From Nocardia amikacinitolerans NBRC 108937 (GTDB lineage: Bacteria; Actinomycetota; Actinomycetes; Mycobacteriales; Mycobacteriaceae): a stretch of 64,000 nucleotides of DNA. The stretch covers positions 1 to 64,000 of the forward strand of contig NZ_BDAU01000047.1 of the NCBI RefSeq assembly GCF_001612615.1, in the 5' to 3' direction. Of this stretch, positions 25,533 through 33,552 are shown piece after piece. Under the pieces are notes generated by a model. The model did not search any database. It saw only the letters and a program-made list of their open reading frames with translations, and was not told the origin of the DNA. The position numbers and the translations under genes are program-made. Every line of letters starts with the position of its first letter. Position 1 is the first letter of the stretch.

Positions 25533-27122
25533 TCAGCGGCTGGGGTTTTCCGACTCCGGGTAGACGTCCTCGTCGGTCAGCAGCGCACTGCCCGCCACCT
25601 GGTCCTGGGCGAGGGCGTCCAGGAAGGCCCGCGCCCAGCGGTCCACGTCGTGGGCCAGGACCTGGCGGCGCAGGGAGCGCATGCGGCGGCGTTTGGTGTC
25701 GCGGTTGTCTTCCAGCGCGGAGACGATCGCGTCCTTCACGCTGTCCAGGTCGTGCGGGTTGCACAGGTAGGACTGGCGAAGTTCGGCGGCCGCGCCGGTG
25801 AACTCGCTGAGCACCAGGGCGCCGTTGAGTCCGCTGTGACAGGCCACGTACTCCTTGGCGACCAAGTTCATGCCGTCGCGCAGCGGCGTCACCAGCATGA
25901 CGTCGGCGGCCACGAAGAAGGCGATCAGCTCGTCGCGCGGAATGGGCCGGTGCAGGTAGTGCACCACCGGGTAGCCGACCCTCGCGAATTCACCGTTGAT
26001 CCGTCCCACCTGGCGCTCGATGTCGCCGCGCATCTGGATGTAGCTCTCGACGCGCTCGCGGCTGGGGGTGGCCAGCTGCACCATGACGGTCTCGGCGGGA
26101 TCGACGCGGCCGTCGATCAGCAGCTCCTCCAGCGCGTTGAGCCGGATGTCGATGCCCTTGGTGTAGTCGAGCCGGTCGACGCCGAGCAGGATGTTCTTCG
26201 GATTGCCCAGTTCGGCGCGGATCTTGGCCGCCCGCTCCCGGATCGAGCGGCGCCGCGAGTGCTCGTCCAGCTCGGCCGAGGCGATCGAGATCGGGAACGC
26301 GCCGACGCGCACGGTGCGGAAACCGACCTGCACGACGCCGAGCTTCGAGCGCACGCCGACGGTCCCGCGCGAAGTCGGCTGCCCGGCCAGTCGCCGCGCC
26401 AGGTACAGGAAGTTCTGCGCGCCGCCCGGCAGGTGGAAACCGATCAGATCGGCGCCGAGCAGACCCTCGATGATCTCGGTCCGCCACGGCATCTGCATGA
26501 ACAGCTCGACCGGCGGGAACGGGATGTGCAGGAAGAAGCCGATGGTCAGATCCGGCCGCAGCATGCGCAGCATCTTGGGCACCAGCTGGAGCTGGTAGTC
26601 CTGCACCCAGACGGTCGCACCCTCGGCGGCCACCTTGGCCGTCTCCTCGGCGAACCTGCGGTTCACGTTGACGTAGGCGGCCCACCACCTGCGGTCGTAG
26701 GTCGGCCGGACGATCACGTCGTGGTACAGCGGCCACAGCGTGCCGTTGGAGAAGCCCTCGTAGTAGTCGGTCACCTCCTGCGCCGACAGCGGCACCGGGT
26801 GCAGCTCCAGGCCGTCCTCGATGATCGGCTCGACCTCGACGTCGGGCACGCCCGCCCAGCCGACCCACGCGCCCTTGTTGTTGCGCAAGACTGGCTCCAG
26901 CGCGGTCACCAGGCCGCCGGGGCTGCGCTTCCAGCGGGTACTTCCGTCGGGCAGTTTCTCCAGGTCGACGGGCAGACGGTTGGCCACAACGACAAAACCC
27001 GAACCGGCGCCCTCCGGAGCGATCGATACGGCGCGCGGTGCGCCGGACTCCGGCTGGTCGGGTTCGGGTAGTTCGGGGGCGTGCTCGGAGTCGTCGGACG
27101 GCTGTTCGGTCATCTGGTCCAC
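25533..27122 (-). CDS. otsA: Trehalose-6-phosphate synthase (GT20)
   Basis: A 529-aa glycosyltransferase that makes trehalose-6-phosphate from UDP- or ADP-glucose and glucose-6-phosphate. Family marks include VVVANRLPVDL, RSPGGLVTALEPV, WVGWAG, YYEGFSNGTLWPLYHD, WVQDYQLQLVPKMLR, FFLHIPFPP, LLGVDRLDYTKGIDIRL, TPLRDGMNLVAKEYVAC and LSEFTGAA. The first ~40 residues are an acidic extension. Trehalose is needed for trehalose mycolates in mycolic-acid bacteria. The neighbourhood (mce4 - otsA - small protein) matches M. tuberculosis Rv3490-Rv3489. GTG 27122 has AAGGA 7 nt upstream; ATG 27113 is the alternative. Confidence 0.95.
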   Translation of the reverse strand: MDQMTEQPSDDSEHAPELPEPDQPESGAPRAVSIAPEGAGSGFVVVANRLPVDLEKLPDGSTRWKRSPGGLVTALEPVLRNNKGAWVGWAGVPDVEVEPIIEDGLELHPVPLSAQEVTDYYEGFSNGTLWPLYHDVIVRPTYDRRWWAAYVNVNRRFAEETAKVAAEGATVWVQDYQLQLVPKMLRMLRPDLTIGFFLHIPFPPVELFMQMPWRTEIIEGLLGADLIGFHLPGGAQNFLYLARRLAGQPTSRGTVGVRSKLGVVQVGFRTVRVGAFPISIASAELDEHSRRRSIRERAAKIRAELGNPKNILLGVDRLDYTKGIDIRLNALEELLIDGRVDPAETVMVQLATPSRERVESYIQMRGDIERQVGRINGEFARVGYPVVHYLHRPIPRDELIAFFVAADVMLVTPLRDGMNLVAKEYVACHSGLNGALVLSEFTGAAAELRQSYLCNPHDLDSVKDAIVSALEDNRDTKRRRMRSLRRQVLAHDVDRWARAFLDALAQDQVAGSALLTDEDVYPESENPSR

Positions 27123-27284
27123 TCACGCATCCTTATTTGGTTGGCGGCGTTCGCGGTGTCTTCGCGGTCACGCGGGTTCCCGGTCGGGCCCATCGCTCTC
27201 GCCGCGGTCACGCGTCGCTGATTCGGCGTTGGAGTTGATCTGTCGAGTCGACGGCGCCGTTGTCGTCGAGCGAGGGGTCGGGCG

Positions 27285-27455
27285 TTACTCGCCGCGTCCG
27301 CTGGGGCCGATGCCGAGCATCGACAGCAGCATCCGGCATTCGTCGGCGTCCTCGGCGTAGGCCGCGACGACCCGCTGCGCCTGACGTGCGGTCTCGTCGG
27401 CGAGTGGTTCCAGTTCGTCGTCCGCGATATCGTTCGCGCTGCCCTTCGCGGCCAT
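27285..27455 (-). CDS. Conserved small protein, Rv3489-like
   Basis: A 56-aa acidic helical protein of unknown function (MAAKGSANDIADDELEPLAD to the end GIGPSGRGE). The ATG at 27455 is preferred over 27476 because a strong GGGAGGA site lies 8 nt before it. It is encoded upstream of otsA in the same direction. M. tuberculosis has an unknown 54-aa gene (Rv3489) at the same place, so conservation is mainly positional and by size. It may be translated from the same message as otsA. Confidence 0.7.
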   Translation of the reverse strand: MAAKGSANDIADDELEPLADETARQAQRVVAAYAEDADECRMLLSMLGIGPSGRGE

Positions 27456-27657
27456 CTTCTTGTCCTCCCGGCTCATTACGCTCGTGCGTACGAATAGTCA
27501 ATGGTAAGCGACCCCGGCCTCCGAGGCCTCGGAGCCGCTTCACGGTATGGAACGGCGCCGCCGCACCAGTATCCCGCTTATCTCGAGTGCCTGGTGCACC
27601 CTCACCCCCTTGCCTATACCGTGGGGCGCAGCATAAACCACACGAAAGGGTCCACAG

Positions 27658-28491
27658 ATGCCGCTGGCGACGGTGAACGGAATTTCCCTCAACTACCAGG
27701 TCAAGGGTGACCGGGCGAAGGGCACCGACGTCAAGGGCGGCGGTCCGCTCGTCGTGATGATCATGGGCACCGGCAGCCCAGGCCGGGTCTGGGAACTGCA
27801 CCAGGTTCCCGCGCTGGTCGCCGCCGGATACCGGGTCTGCACCTTCAACAACCGCGGCATCGCGCCGTCCTTCGAGGCGGCTTCCGGCATGACCATCGAC
27901 GACCTGGTCGCCGACACCGCGGGCCTCATCGAACTGCTCGACGAGGGTCCCGCGCTGGTCGTCGGAACCTCGATGGGCGCGCGCGTCGCGCAGGAACTCG
28001 CGCTCGCCCGCCCCGACCTGGTGCGCAAGGCCGTCTTCATGGCCGGGCACGGACGGCTCGACCAGTTCCAGAAGACGCTCTCGCTCGGCGAACACGATCT
28101 CGACGCCAGCGGCGTGAAACTGCCGCCGAAGTACGAGGCCGCGGTGACCGCCGTGATGAACCTCTCGCCCGCCACCATGGCCAACACCAACTCCGCGCGC
28201 GACTGGCTGGACCTGTTCGAATTCACCGGCGGACCGGTCACCCCCGGCATCCGCGCCCAGCGCAAGATGGACCACGATTTCGACCGGGTGCAGGCCTACC
28301 GCGCGATCTCGGTGCCGTGCCTCGGCGTCGGATTCGCCGACGACCGGATGATTCCCCCGTACCTCACCAGGGAGGTGGCCGACGCCATCCCCGGCGCCCG
28401 CTACCAGGAGATCCCCGACGCCGGGCACTTCGGCTACCTGGAGCGGCCGGAGGCGGTCAACAAGATCCTCCTGGATTTCTTCGCGGCCTGA
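27658..28491 (+). CDS. Alpha/beta hydrolase
   Basis: A 277-aa alpha/beta hydrolase. The oxyanion region (MIMGTGSPGRVWELHQVPAL), the nucleophile elbow GTSMGA (Ser near residue 104), the acid Asp in FADDRM and the His in DAGHFGYLERPE make a complete catalytic triad. The group includes esterases and peptidase-like hydrolases acting beside secondary-metabolite genes. The MbtH-like gene follows 150 bp downstream on the same strand. AAAGGG lies upstream of the ATG. Confidence 0.87.
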   Translation: MPLATVNGISLNYQVKGDRAKGTDVKGGGPLVVMIMGTGSPGRVWELHQVPALVAAGYRVCTFNNRGIAPSFEAASGMTIDDLVADTAGLIELLDEGPALVVGTSMGARVAQELALARPDLVRKAVFMAGHGRLDQFQKTLSLGEHDLDASGVKLPPKYEAAVTAVMNLSPATMANTNSARDWLDLFEFTGGPVTPGIRAQRKMDHDFDRVQAYRAISVPCLGVGFADDRMIPPYLTREVADAIPGARYQEIPDAGHFGYLERPEAVNKILLDFFAA

Positions 28492-28643
28492 GGTAACCAC
28501 CTACACGTAACGTCTCCCTTGCTAGGGTCGACACAACGCTCGGGGAGTTCTTCCGGTGTACGACTCGTGATCAGCACGGTCGCCGCGCCGGACGGACCCT
28601 GGAGCAGATCCCGTACACAGCGCCAGTATCCAGTGAGGTGAAA

Positions 28644-28886
28644 TTGAGCACCAACCCCTTCGATGACGAAGACGGCCGCTTCTTCGTCCTGGTCAACGAC
28701 GAGGAACAGCATTCCCTGTGGCCCGCGTTCGCCGAGGTTCCGGCCGGATGGCGAGTCGTGTTCGGTGAGGACAGCCGCGCTGCCTGCGTCGAGTACGTCG
28801 AGAAGAACTGGACGGATATGCGTCCGAAGAGTCTGCGCGATGCGATGGCCGCCGACGACGCGGCCCGGCAGGGCGCCCAGTCCTGA
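28644..28886 (+). CDS. Orphan MbtH-like protein
   Basis: An 80-aa MbtH-family protein. These small proteins bind adenylation domains of non-ribosomal peptide synthetases and are required for their solubility or activity. The hallmark NPFDDEDGRFFVLVNDEEQH, SLWPAFAEVPAGWRV and ENWTDMRPKSLRDA segments are present, including the conserved Trp residues. The TTG start is chosen because MbtH proteins begin M-S-T-N-P-F and GAGG lies 5 nt upstream; a GTG at 28638 adds two residues. No peptide synthetase gene is in the window, so it must act in trans. Confidence 0.88.
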   Translation: MSTNPFDDEDGRFFVLVNDEEQHSLWPAFAEVPAGWRVVFGEDSRAACVEYVEKNWTDMRPKSLRDAMAADDAARQGAQS

Positions 28887-28931
28887 ACCGCGGTATCCGA
28901 TACTGCGCCGGGACATCTCGTTGAGCCGCCA

Positions 28932-28963
28932 CCGCGTGACACCGTAAAGCCGGTGTCACGCGG
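28932..28963. terminator. Hairpin terminator after mbtH-like gene
   Basis: CCGCGTGACACCG (28932-28944) and CGGTGTCACGCGG (28951-28963) form a perfect 13-bp stem closed by TAAAGC. It lies 45 bp after the MbtH stop codon. The tRNA promoter (-10 TATGAT, 28978-28983) follows directly. Confidence 0.8.
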
Positions 28964-28997
28964 CGGGCGAGCCCGGCTATGATTGGCACCGCTTCTC

Positions 28998-29069
28998 GCC
29001 TCCTTAGCTCAGTGGTAGAGCACTCGCCTTGTAAGCGAAAGGTCGTCAGTTCAATCCTGACAGGGGGCT
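28998..29069 (+). tRNA. tRNA-Thr (anticodon TGT)
   Basis: A complete cloverleaf: acceptor GCCTCCT (28998-29004) pairs with AGGGGGC (29062-29068), the D-arm is GCTC/GAGC, and the anticodon loop CTTGTAA (29028-29034) gives anticodon TGT. The T-arm is GTCAG-TTCAATC-CTGAC. The top pair of the anticodon stem is a C.A mismatch. The discriminator is T and no CCA is encoded. TATGAT at 28978-28983 is a plausible -10. A terminator follows at 29081. Confidence 0.93.
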
Positions 29070-29080
29070 CGTAGACTCGA

Positions 29081-29109
29081 AGGGCGCTCGGTTTCGTACC
29101 GGGCGCCCT
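29081..29109 (+). terminator. Terminator after tRNA-Thr
   Basis: AGGGCGC pairs with GCGCCCT, and the inner CGGT/ACCG pairs across a T.G wobble, giving a stem of about 12 bp with a short loop, followed by TTTG. It starts 12 bp after the tRNA end. Confidence 0.8.
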
Positions 29110-29130
29110 TTGTGCGTCCGCTTCGCGGCC

Positions 29131-29147
29131 GAGCTCAGCGGTAGAGC
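29131..29147 (+). other. tRNA D-arm-like remnant
   Basis: GAGCTCAGCGGTAGAGC at 29131-29147 has the sequence and pairing of a tRNA D-arm (compare AGCTCAGTGGTAGAGC in the tRNA-Thr 120 bp upstream). No anticodon or T-arm follows in register, so this is at most a decayed partial tRNA copy. It sits at the left edge of the accessory genes. Confidence 0.5.
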
Positions 29148-29409
29148 CCTGCCGGTCCTTACGGCTCCGGTGCATGACGGGTCAGCATCGACCCGACCGC
29201 CGAGGTATCGCCCATGCTGCCCCCGGCAGGGCGTTCTGGGGATCGCTCGCTGAGAACCGCAGTGCGCGAGCTATTTTCACCATTCGCTTCTGGCTCCGCT
29301 GTTCTCACGTGATTCGCCGATCATGCTTCGTGTGTGTGCTAACCTGCCCGTGACCTGGTGATTGACCGGTTTTCAACAGAAAATTGAGGCGTACCGGAGG
29401 TGTCAGCGC
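29148..29409. other. Gap before accessory gene pair
   Basis: I see no gene in this stretch. It ends with a GGAGG ribosome binding site (about 29396-29400) serving the gene at 29410. A stronger AT content than the surrounding sequence (for example CTATTTTCACC) is compatible with a promoter, but no box can be assigned firmly. Confidence 0.5.
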
Positions 29410-30084
29410 ATGAGCAGGCCACTGCCGATTCAGCATCCGATCGTCATCGAGCCCCCGGACGCGGCCGCGTACCTCAGTCACATGGGTATCGCAGTTCCGG
29501 ATGTTCTCGACGCCGTCGAGGCGGGCGAGACCTGGGCGGGAAACATGACCCGGCATCATCCGGTGACCGCCGCAGGTCTCATCCGGTGGATCTATGTTGT
29601 CGGTACATTGCGTGAGCGTCTGGCCGGGACGAACCTGTGGATCGGCGACGATCCGCAGAATCGGCCGATTTCCCAGCGGATCGGTCAGCCGTACACCTTG
29701 TCCACCGTCGGGGGTAACGAGGTCACCGGCATCGCCGACCACCCGAGGGGCCCCTTCGCCGCGCGGCGCAAAGGGAGAGCCACCGCCGAAGCGGTCAATG
29801 GCACCGCGCCGCTCATCACTGTCGAATCACTGCGAGCGGGCGTCGTGGACCGCGACGGCGATGGCAGGACCAGGCCACCTCACGGTGGGTGGTTTCTCCT
29901 GTACCACCGCGCCGAGGAGTCGGTGCGGATGGAAATCTCGCTGCCGCTAGGCTTCGAGGACGGTCAATTCACAGGTTGGAGAGTGCGGGTCATCCTCGAT
30001 GAATGGAGGCCGGAAATTGTCAGCGCCACGCCGCGCGATATCGGAGGGCAGGACGTCGACTTCCAAGTCGTCGAAGTCGGCTGA
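29410..30084 (+). CDS. Unknown protein paired with XRE/ImmA gene (candidate toxin)
   Basis: A 224-aa soluble protein I do not recognise. It starts MSRPLPIQHPIVIEPPDAAA. It has a helical first half (VPDVLDAVEAGETWAGN, AAGLIRWIYVVGTLRERLAG) and a beta-rich second half (GGWFLLYHRAEESVRMEISL). There is no signal peptide or membrane helix. ATG 29410 has GGAGG 9 nt upstream. The last 86 bp overlap the start of the XRE/ImmA gene, a layout typical of toxin-antitoxin operons in which the peptidase-regulator fusion is the antitoxin. A role as toxin or effector is inference from context only. Confidence 0.6.
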   Translation: MSRPLPIQHPIVIEPPDAAAYLSHMGIAVPDVLDAVEAGETWAGNMTRHHPVTAAGLIRWIYVVGTLRERLAGTNLWIGDDPQNRPISQRIGQPYTLSTVGGNEVTGIADHPRGPFAARRKGRATAEAVNGTAPLITVESLRAGVVDRDGDGRTRPPHGGWFLLYHRAEESVRMEISLPLGFEDGQFTGWRVRVILDEWRPEIVSATPRDIGGQDVDFQVVEVG

Positions 30085-31180
30085 GGCGTACCTCGAACCG
30101 GACCGAGTCCGGATCGCACGTATGCGTCGAGGAATGACGAAAGTCGAGCTGGCACGAGAACTTTCGGTCATCCCTCGCACGATCGCTCGATATGAAGCAG
30201 GTGAGGCGCCGCGGGAAATTGCCGCGGCGCTCGCAGCAACGCTGGATTTTCCGGCCGGGTACTTCCTTCGTGGTGGAGCACCGGCATTCGATTCGACTGA
30301 GGTTCGCTTCCGCGCCGCGCGGCGAGCAACTGCGCGCGAACGTGATGCGGCGGTCGCGGCCGGGGTTGCCGGTATGGAGATCGACCGCTGGATCTCCGCG
30401 CGGTTCGTGCTGCCTGAGGTATCGCTGCCCTCGTTGGCGGGCAACGACCCGAAAACGGCCGCTCAGTTGCTGCGAGGCTTCTGGGGCCTTGGGACCAAGC
30501 CGCTGCCGAATCTTGTGCAGCTCTGTGAATCTCGCGGGGTTCGCGTCTACAGCCTTCCGCCGTTGGCCGATGCGGTCGATGCGTATTCGATGTGGCGATC
30601 CGATATCCCGTACGTGTTCCTGGCGCGTCGCAAATCTCCAGAACGGATACGGTTCGACTTGGCCCACGAGATCGGGCATCTCGTTTTGCACGATGGCGAA
30701 CCCTGCGCGACAGCCGCCGTCGAACGTGAAGCCGACGCCTTCGCCTCGGAATTCCTCATGCCTGAGGCAAGCATCGTCGAATACCTCGCACCGACCCCCT
30801 CGGTCGACGACATACTCCAGGTGCGCGACCAGTTCAAGGTGTCCGCTATGGCCTTGGCCTTCGCCGCGCACAAGGCCGGTCGCATCAGCGACTGGATCTA
30901 CCGTCAGGTATGCATCGAGCTCTCCACGCGGGGGTTCCGATCATCCGAACCCGGTGGGATGCCGAACTACGAGATGTCGCGAGTTTTCCCGCAGGTGCTG
31001 AGCCGGTCCAACACCAAGAAGGTGACCGCCCGGATCATCGCCGACGAACTCGACCTGCCATTGGGCGATGTTCACGCACTGACATTCGGCACCGAACTGC
31101 GGGCCGCGCAGGAGACCGAGGTCACCAGCGACGGGAACCGCAGCCGACCGTCCGGCCGATACCGCCTGCGGGCGGTCTGA
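29999..31180 (+). CDS. XRE helix-turn-helix / ImmA-IrrE metallopeptidase fusion
   Basis: A 393-aa two-domain protein. Residues ~32-88 are an XRE-type HTH (VRIARMRRGMTKVELAREL, IPRTIARYEAGEAP). Residues ~150-290 are an ImmA/IrrE (COG2856) zinc peptidase with the HExxH motif in FDLAHEIGHLVLH, the downstream EREADAFASEFLMP acidic/His ligand region, and a helical tail. Such proteins cleave or sense regulators in mobile elements, act as antitoxins (RosmerTA-like pairs), or control stress responses. The ATG overlaps the upstream gene by 86 bp; shorter starts (for example TTG 30017) are possible because the first ~30 residues look unstructured. Confidence 0.82.
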   Translation: MNGGRKLSAPRRAISEGRTSTSKSSKSAEAYLEPDRVRIARMRRGMTKVELARELSVIPRTIARYEAGEAPREIAAALAATLDFPAGYFLRGGAPAFDSTEVRFRAARRATARERDAAVAAGVAGMEIDRWISARFVLPEVSLPSLAGNDPKTAAQLLRGFWGLGTKPLPNLVQLCESRGVRVYSLPPLADAVDAYSMWRSDIPYVFLARRKSPERIRFDLAHEIGHLVLHDGEPCATAAVEREADAFASEFLMPEASIVEYLAPTPSVDDILQVRDQFKVSAMALAFAAHKAGRISDWIYRQVCIELSTRGFRSSEPGGMPNYEMSRVFPQVLSRSNTKKVTARIIADELDLPLGDVHALTFGTELRAAQETEVTSDGNRSRPSGRYRLRAV

Positions 31181-31239
31181 CCGCGCGATCCTGCGAAGCT
31201 GCACGCATCGCCCCGGTGCGGCGCGTGCTCTGCGCTATC

Positions 31240-32991
31240 TCAATCGCGGTCGGGGAGGGGCATGTCCGGGCCGTCGGTGCCGAGTAGGGCGACGGTGTTG
31301 CGGCGGCCGGGCCAGTAGATGGTGCCGTGTTCGAAGCGCTGGTAGGCGCCGCCGTCGAAGGGTTGTTCGTCGGCGATGGGCCAGCCGAGTGGGCCGTTTT
31401 CGAAACCGGAGCGGTTCCAGCGGTCGCGGATCGCGCCGTGTACCCAGACCGGCGGGCGGTCGGCGCCGTAGCGGAGGTAGAGGGCGCCGCCCTGGAAGCC
31501 CTGGACTTCGCCGAGGCGGGTGCCCGCGGGGTCGGTGAGGATGGTCAGGTCGGTGATCGGCCAGCCGAGCGGGCCTGTCTCCCAACCGAGTTCGGCGAAC
31601 TTCTCGAACAACCGCGTGGGTATGGCGTGCGCGCCGGTGTTCGGATGCCAATACACCTGGCCGTTCTCGAATTCGGCGCGGCGGCCGACGCCGTCCGGGG
31701 TCGGGATCTCGCCCGGGGTGATCCGCCTGCCGAGCCACGGCGCGGCGGCGGCAGCGTCGTTGATGGCGTTGCCCTGGCCGGGCGGTGGTCCGCCGCCCGC
31801 GTATTCGTTGACGAAGGTTTCCAGCCGGTCCCAGATGAAGTTGTAGCCGACGTCGGTGTGCGTGCCGATCCCGAGTTCCTCGGTGACGTACTTGTGGTCC
31901 GAGATGCCCTCGCCGCGCCAGTACGGCGGCGGGATGACGACCGGTTCGAAGTCGTACTTGCGCGCGTCCTGCACCGCGAGCCACGCGGCGATCCGGACAT
32001 CGTCCTCGCGTTCCAGCCACTGCGCCCTGCTCCACCCGGCGCGGGAGCCGGCGAAGCACAGGTTGATCGTGAACGGGTTGGCGTCGAGCACGCTCCAGCT
32101 GGCGTAGTCGGTGTCGACGACGTCGCACACGATGCCGTCGCGCACGGTGTAGTGGTAGGAGACACCGTTCGCGGTGTTGTTCAGGTAGTTCGCCAGCGAC
32201 TCCGCGGTGCCGTTGCCCTCCTGAGTGTGCAGCAGGAAGTTGGTGACGCGCGCGCCGTGGCGGCTGCTGCGCGAGTTGCCCATCCGGTCGAGTTCGACGT
32301 ACTCGGGTTTGGCCACCGGCCTCGGCGCGCGGTCGATCGACCACTGCCCGTAGTCCGCGGCGTAGATGTCGTTCACGTCGACGGATGTGCCGTCGATCTT
32401 CGGACCTGGCGTCGACGGGGTGTCGACGATGCGCTGATAGAGCGTAATCCCCTCGGCGATATCGCCTTCCGACCACGCTTTGGTCTGCCAGGCCCAGTAC
32501 CGCCCCGGCGTGGTCGACCGCCCGACGACGCCGTCGCGAATCGCCCACAGGCACACCTCGTCGTGGCCGTAGACGCCGGTCCACTCCTGGCCGATGGCGT
32601 TGTTCACGCCGCGAAAGAAGTGCACCGCCTTGGTGTTCCAGGTGTGCTCGTCGATGTCCTCGTCGACGGCGAAGTAGATCGGGCAGTAGCCGGGACCGCC
32701 CGCGGCGAAGTGCCGTTCCCTGGCCTCGTGACCCATCCGGGCACCGCCCTCGAAGCCGAGGGTGTAGTCGGAAGGGGCCTCGGGATTGCCAGGTTTGCCG
32801 TACTGCCAGATCGAGACGATGTCGAGGCCCGCGGCGCGGATGCGGTCGGCGTACTCGCGGGTGAGCGGTTTTGCCCCGAAGTTCGAGCCGGGACGCGAGG
32901 TCGAGACGTAGGCGAGCACCGCGACGTGCCCGGCGTCTCGGATGGCTCGCGGGTCGATCTGGCGTGCTGCGTAATCCACTGCTGTGACCAT
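31240..32991 (-). CDS. DUF1906 / amidase / LGFP-repeat lysin-like protein
   Basis: A 583-aa modular cell-wall protein. Residues ~3-215 form a DUF1906 (Rv2525c-like glycoside-hydrolase fold) domain. Residues ~232-385 are an N-acetylmuramoyl-L-alanine amidase type 2 domain (RVTNFLLHTQEGNGT with its zinc-type His, SYHYTVRDG, and the late SDHKYVTEELGIGTHTDVG with His ligands). Residues ~415-575 contain LGFP-type repeats (W-G-P-L-G-W-P-I occurring twice) that bind cell wall. There is no signal peptide, as in phage endolysins. GGAGGG lies 6 nt before the ATG. It may be a prophage relic, or a tailocin- or contractile-system lysin. Confidence 0.83.
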   Translation of the reverse strand: MVTAVDYAARQIDPRAIRDAGHVAVLAYVSTSRPGSNFGAKPLTREYADRIRAAGLDIVSIWQYGKPGNPEAPSDYTLGFEGGARMGHEARERHFAAGGPGYCPIYFAVDEDIDEHTWNTKAVHFFRGVNNAIGQEWTGVYGHDEVCLWAIRDGVVGRSTTPGRYWAWQTKAWSEGDIAEGITLYQRIVDTPSTPGPKIDGTSVDVNDIYAADYGQWSIDRAPRPVAKPEYVELDRMGNSRSSRHGARVTNFLLHTQEGNGTAESLANYLNNTANGVSYHYTVRDGIVCDVVDTDYASWSVLDANPFTINLCFAGSRAGWSRAQWLEREDDVRIAAWLAVQDARKYDFEPVVIPPPYWRGEGISDHKYVTEELGIGTHTDVGYNFIWDRLETFVNEYAGGGPPPGQGNAINDAAAAAPWLGRRITPGEIPTPDGVGRRAEFENGQVYWHPNTGAHAIPTRLFEKFAELGWETGPLGWPITDLTILTDPAGTRLGEVQGFQGGALYLRYGADRPPVWVHGAIRDRWNRSGFENGPLGWPIADEQPFDGGAYQRFEHGTIYWPGRRNTVALLGTDGPDMPLPDRD

Positions 32992-33490
32992 CGTTGCCCT
33001 CCAGGGCGATTGGAAATCCGGATCTTGCGGAAGTGCGCGGCGGATCGACCGGTGTGCGCAAGCCGATCTGCCGCGAGGTGCGTGGATCGCCAGGGCATCG
33101 CCGCTTCAGTGCGGCGTCGAGCGTGCCTGTGTCACGGAGGGCTACCGCCGAGCGGCGGCCGAGCGATGCGCGCGGATATGTGAAAGTGCGAGAGGGGAGG
33201 GCACCTTCGGCGCGGCGTCAAGGGCGCCTTGCGGGATGCGCCGGACCGACGGTCGATAGTCGGTCGGTGGCGAGGGGTCTTCCGCGACGCGGGAGAAGAT
33301 TCCGGAGAAGCCGCAATGCTGTTGCCGGAGCGGGGAACTGCTCGTGGTTATCGCCCATGACACCACTCGTTTCGTGCGGAGCTGCAACGTCTGAACGCCG
33401 TCTTCGAGCAACGGTACGGTTATCCGTCCAGTGTAGAGCAGTGCGGCTGCGGGACAGAGCAGTTCGTTGAACAGTCATGAAACCGGAATA
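32992..33490. other. Gap upstream of lysin-like gene
   Basis: About 500 bp with no supported gene. Small open frames are present but lack codon bias, motifs or ribosome sites. The stretch holds the promoter of the lysin-like gene at its left end and the terminator of the HIT gene at its right end. Confidence 0.55.
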
Positions 33491-33518
33491 GGGCGCTCGG
33501 TTTCGAAGCCGAGCGCCC
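33491..33518. terminator. Terminator downstream of HIT gene
   Basis: GGGCGCTCGG (33491-33500) and CCGAGCGCCC (33509-33518) form a perfect 10-bp stem around TTTCGAAG. It lies 34 bp after the end of the minus-strand HIT gene. Its left part shares 16 bases with the tRNA-Thr terminator at 29081-29096. Confidence 0.75.
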
Positions 33519-33552
33519 TGGGTCGTTGTGGGCGAGCGTCGCGCCGACCGCC

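Noticed and set aside
29081..33505. att sites of an intact integrative element
   Set aside because: The shared 16 bases lie in two terminator hairpins. No duplicate of the tRNA 3' end and no integrase were found. Kept only as a tentative island boundary.
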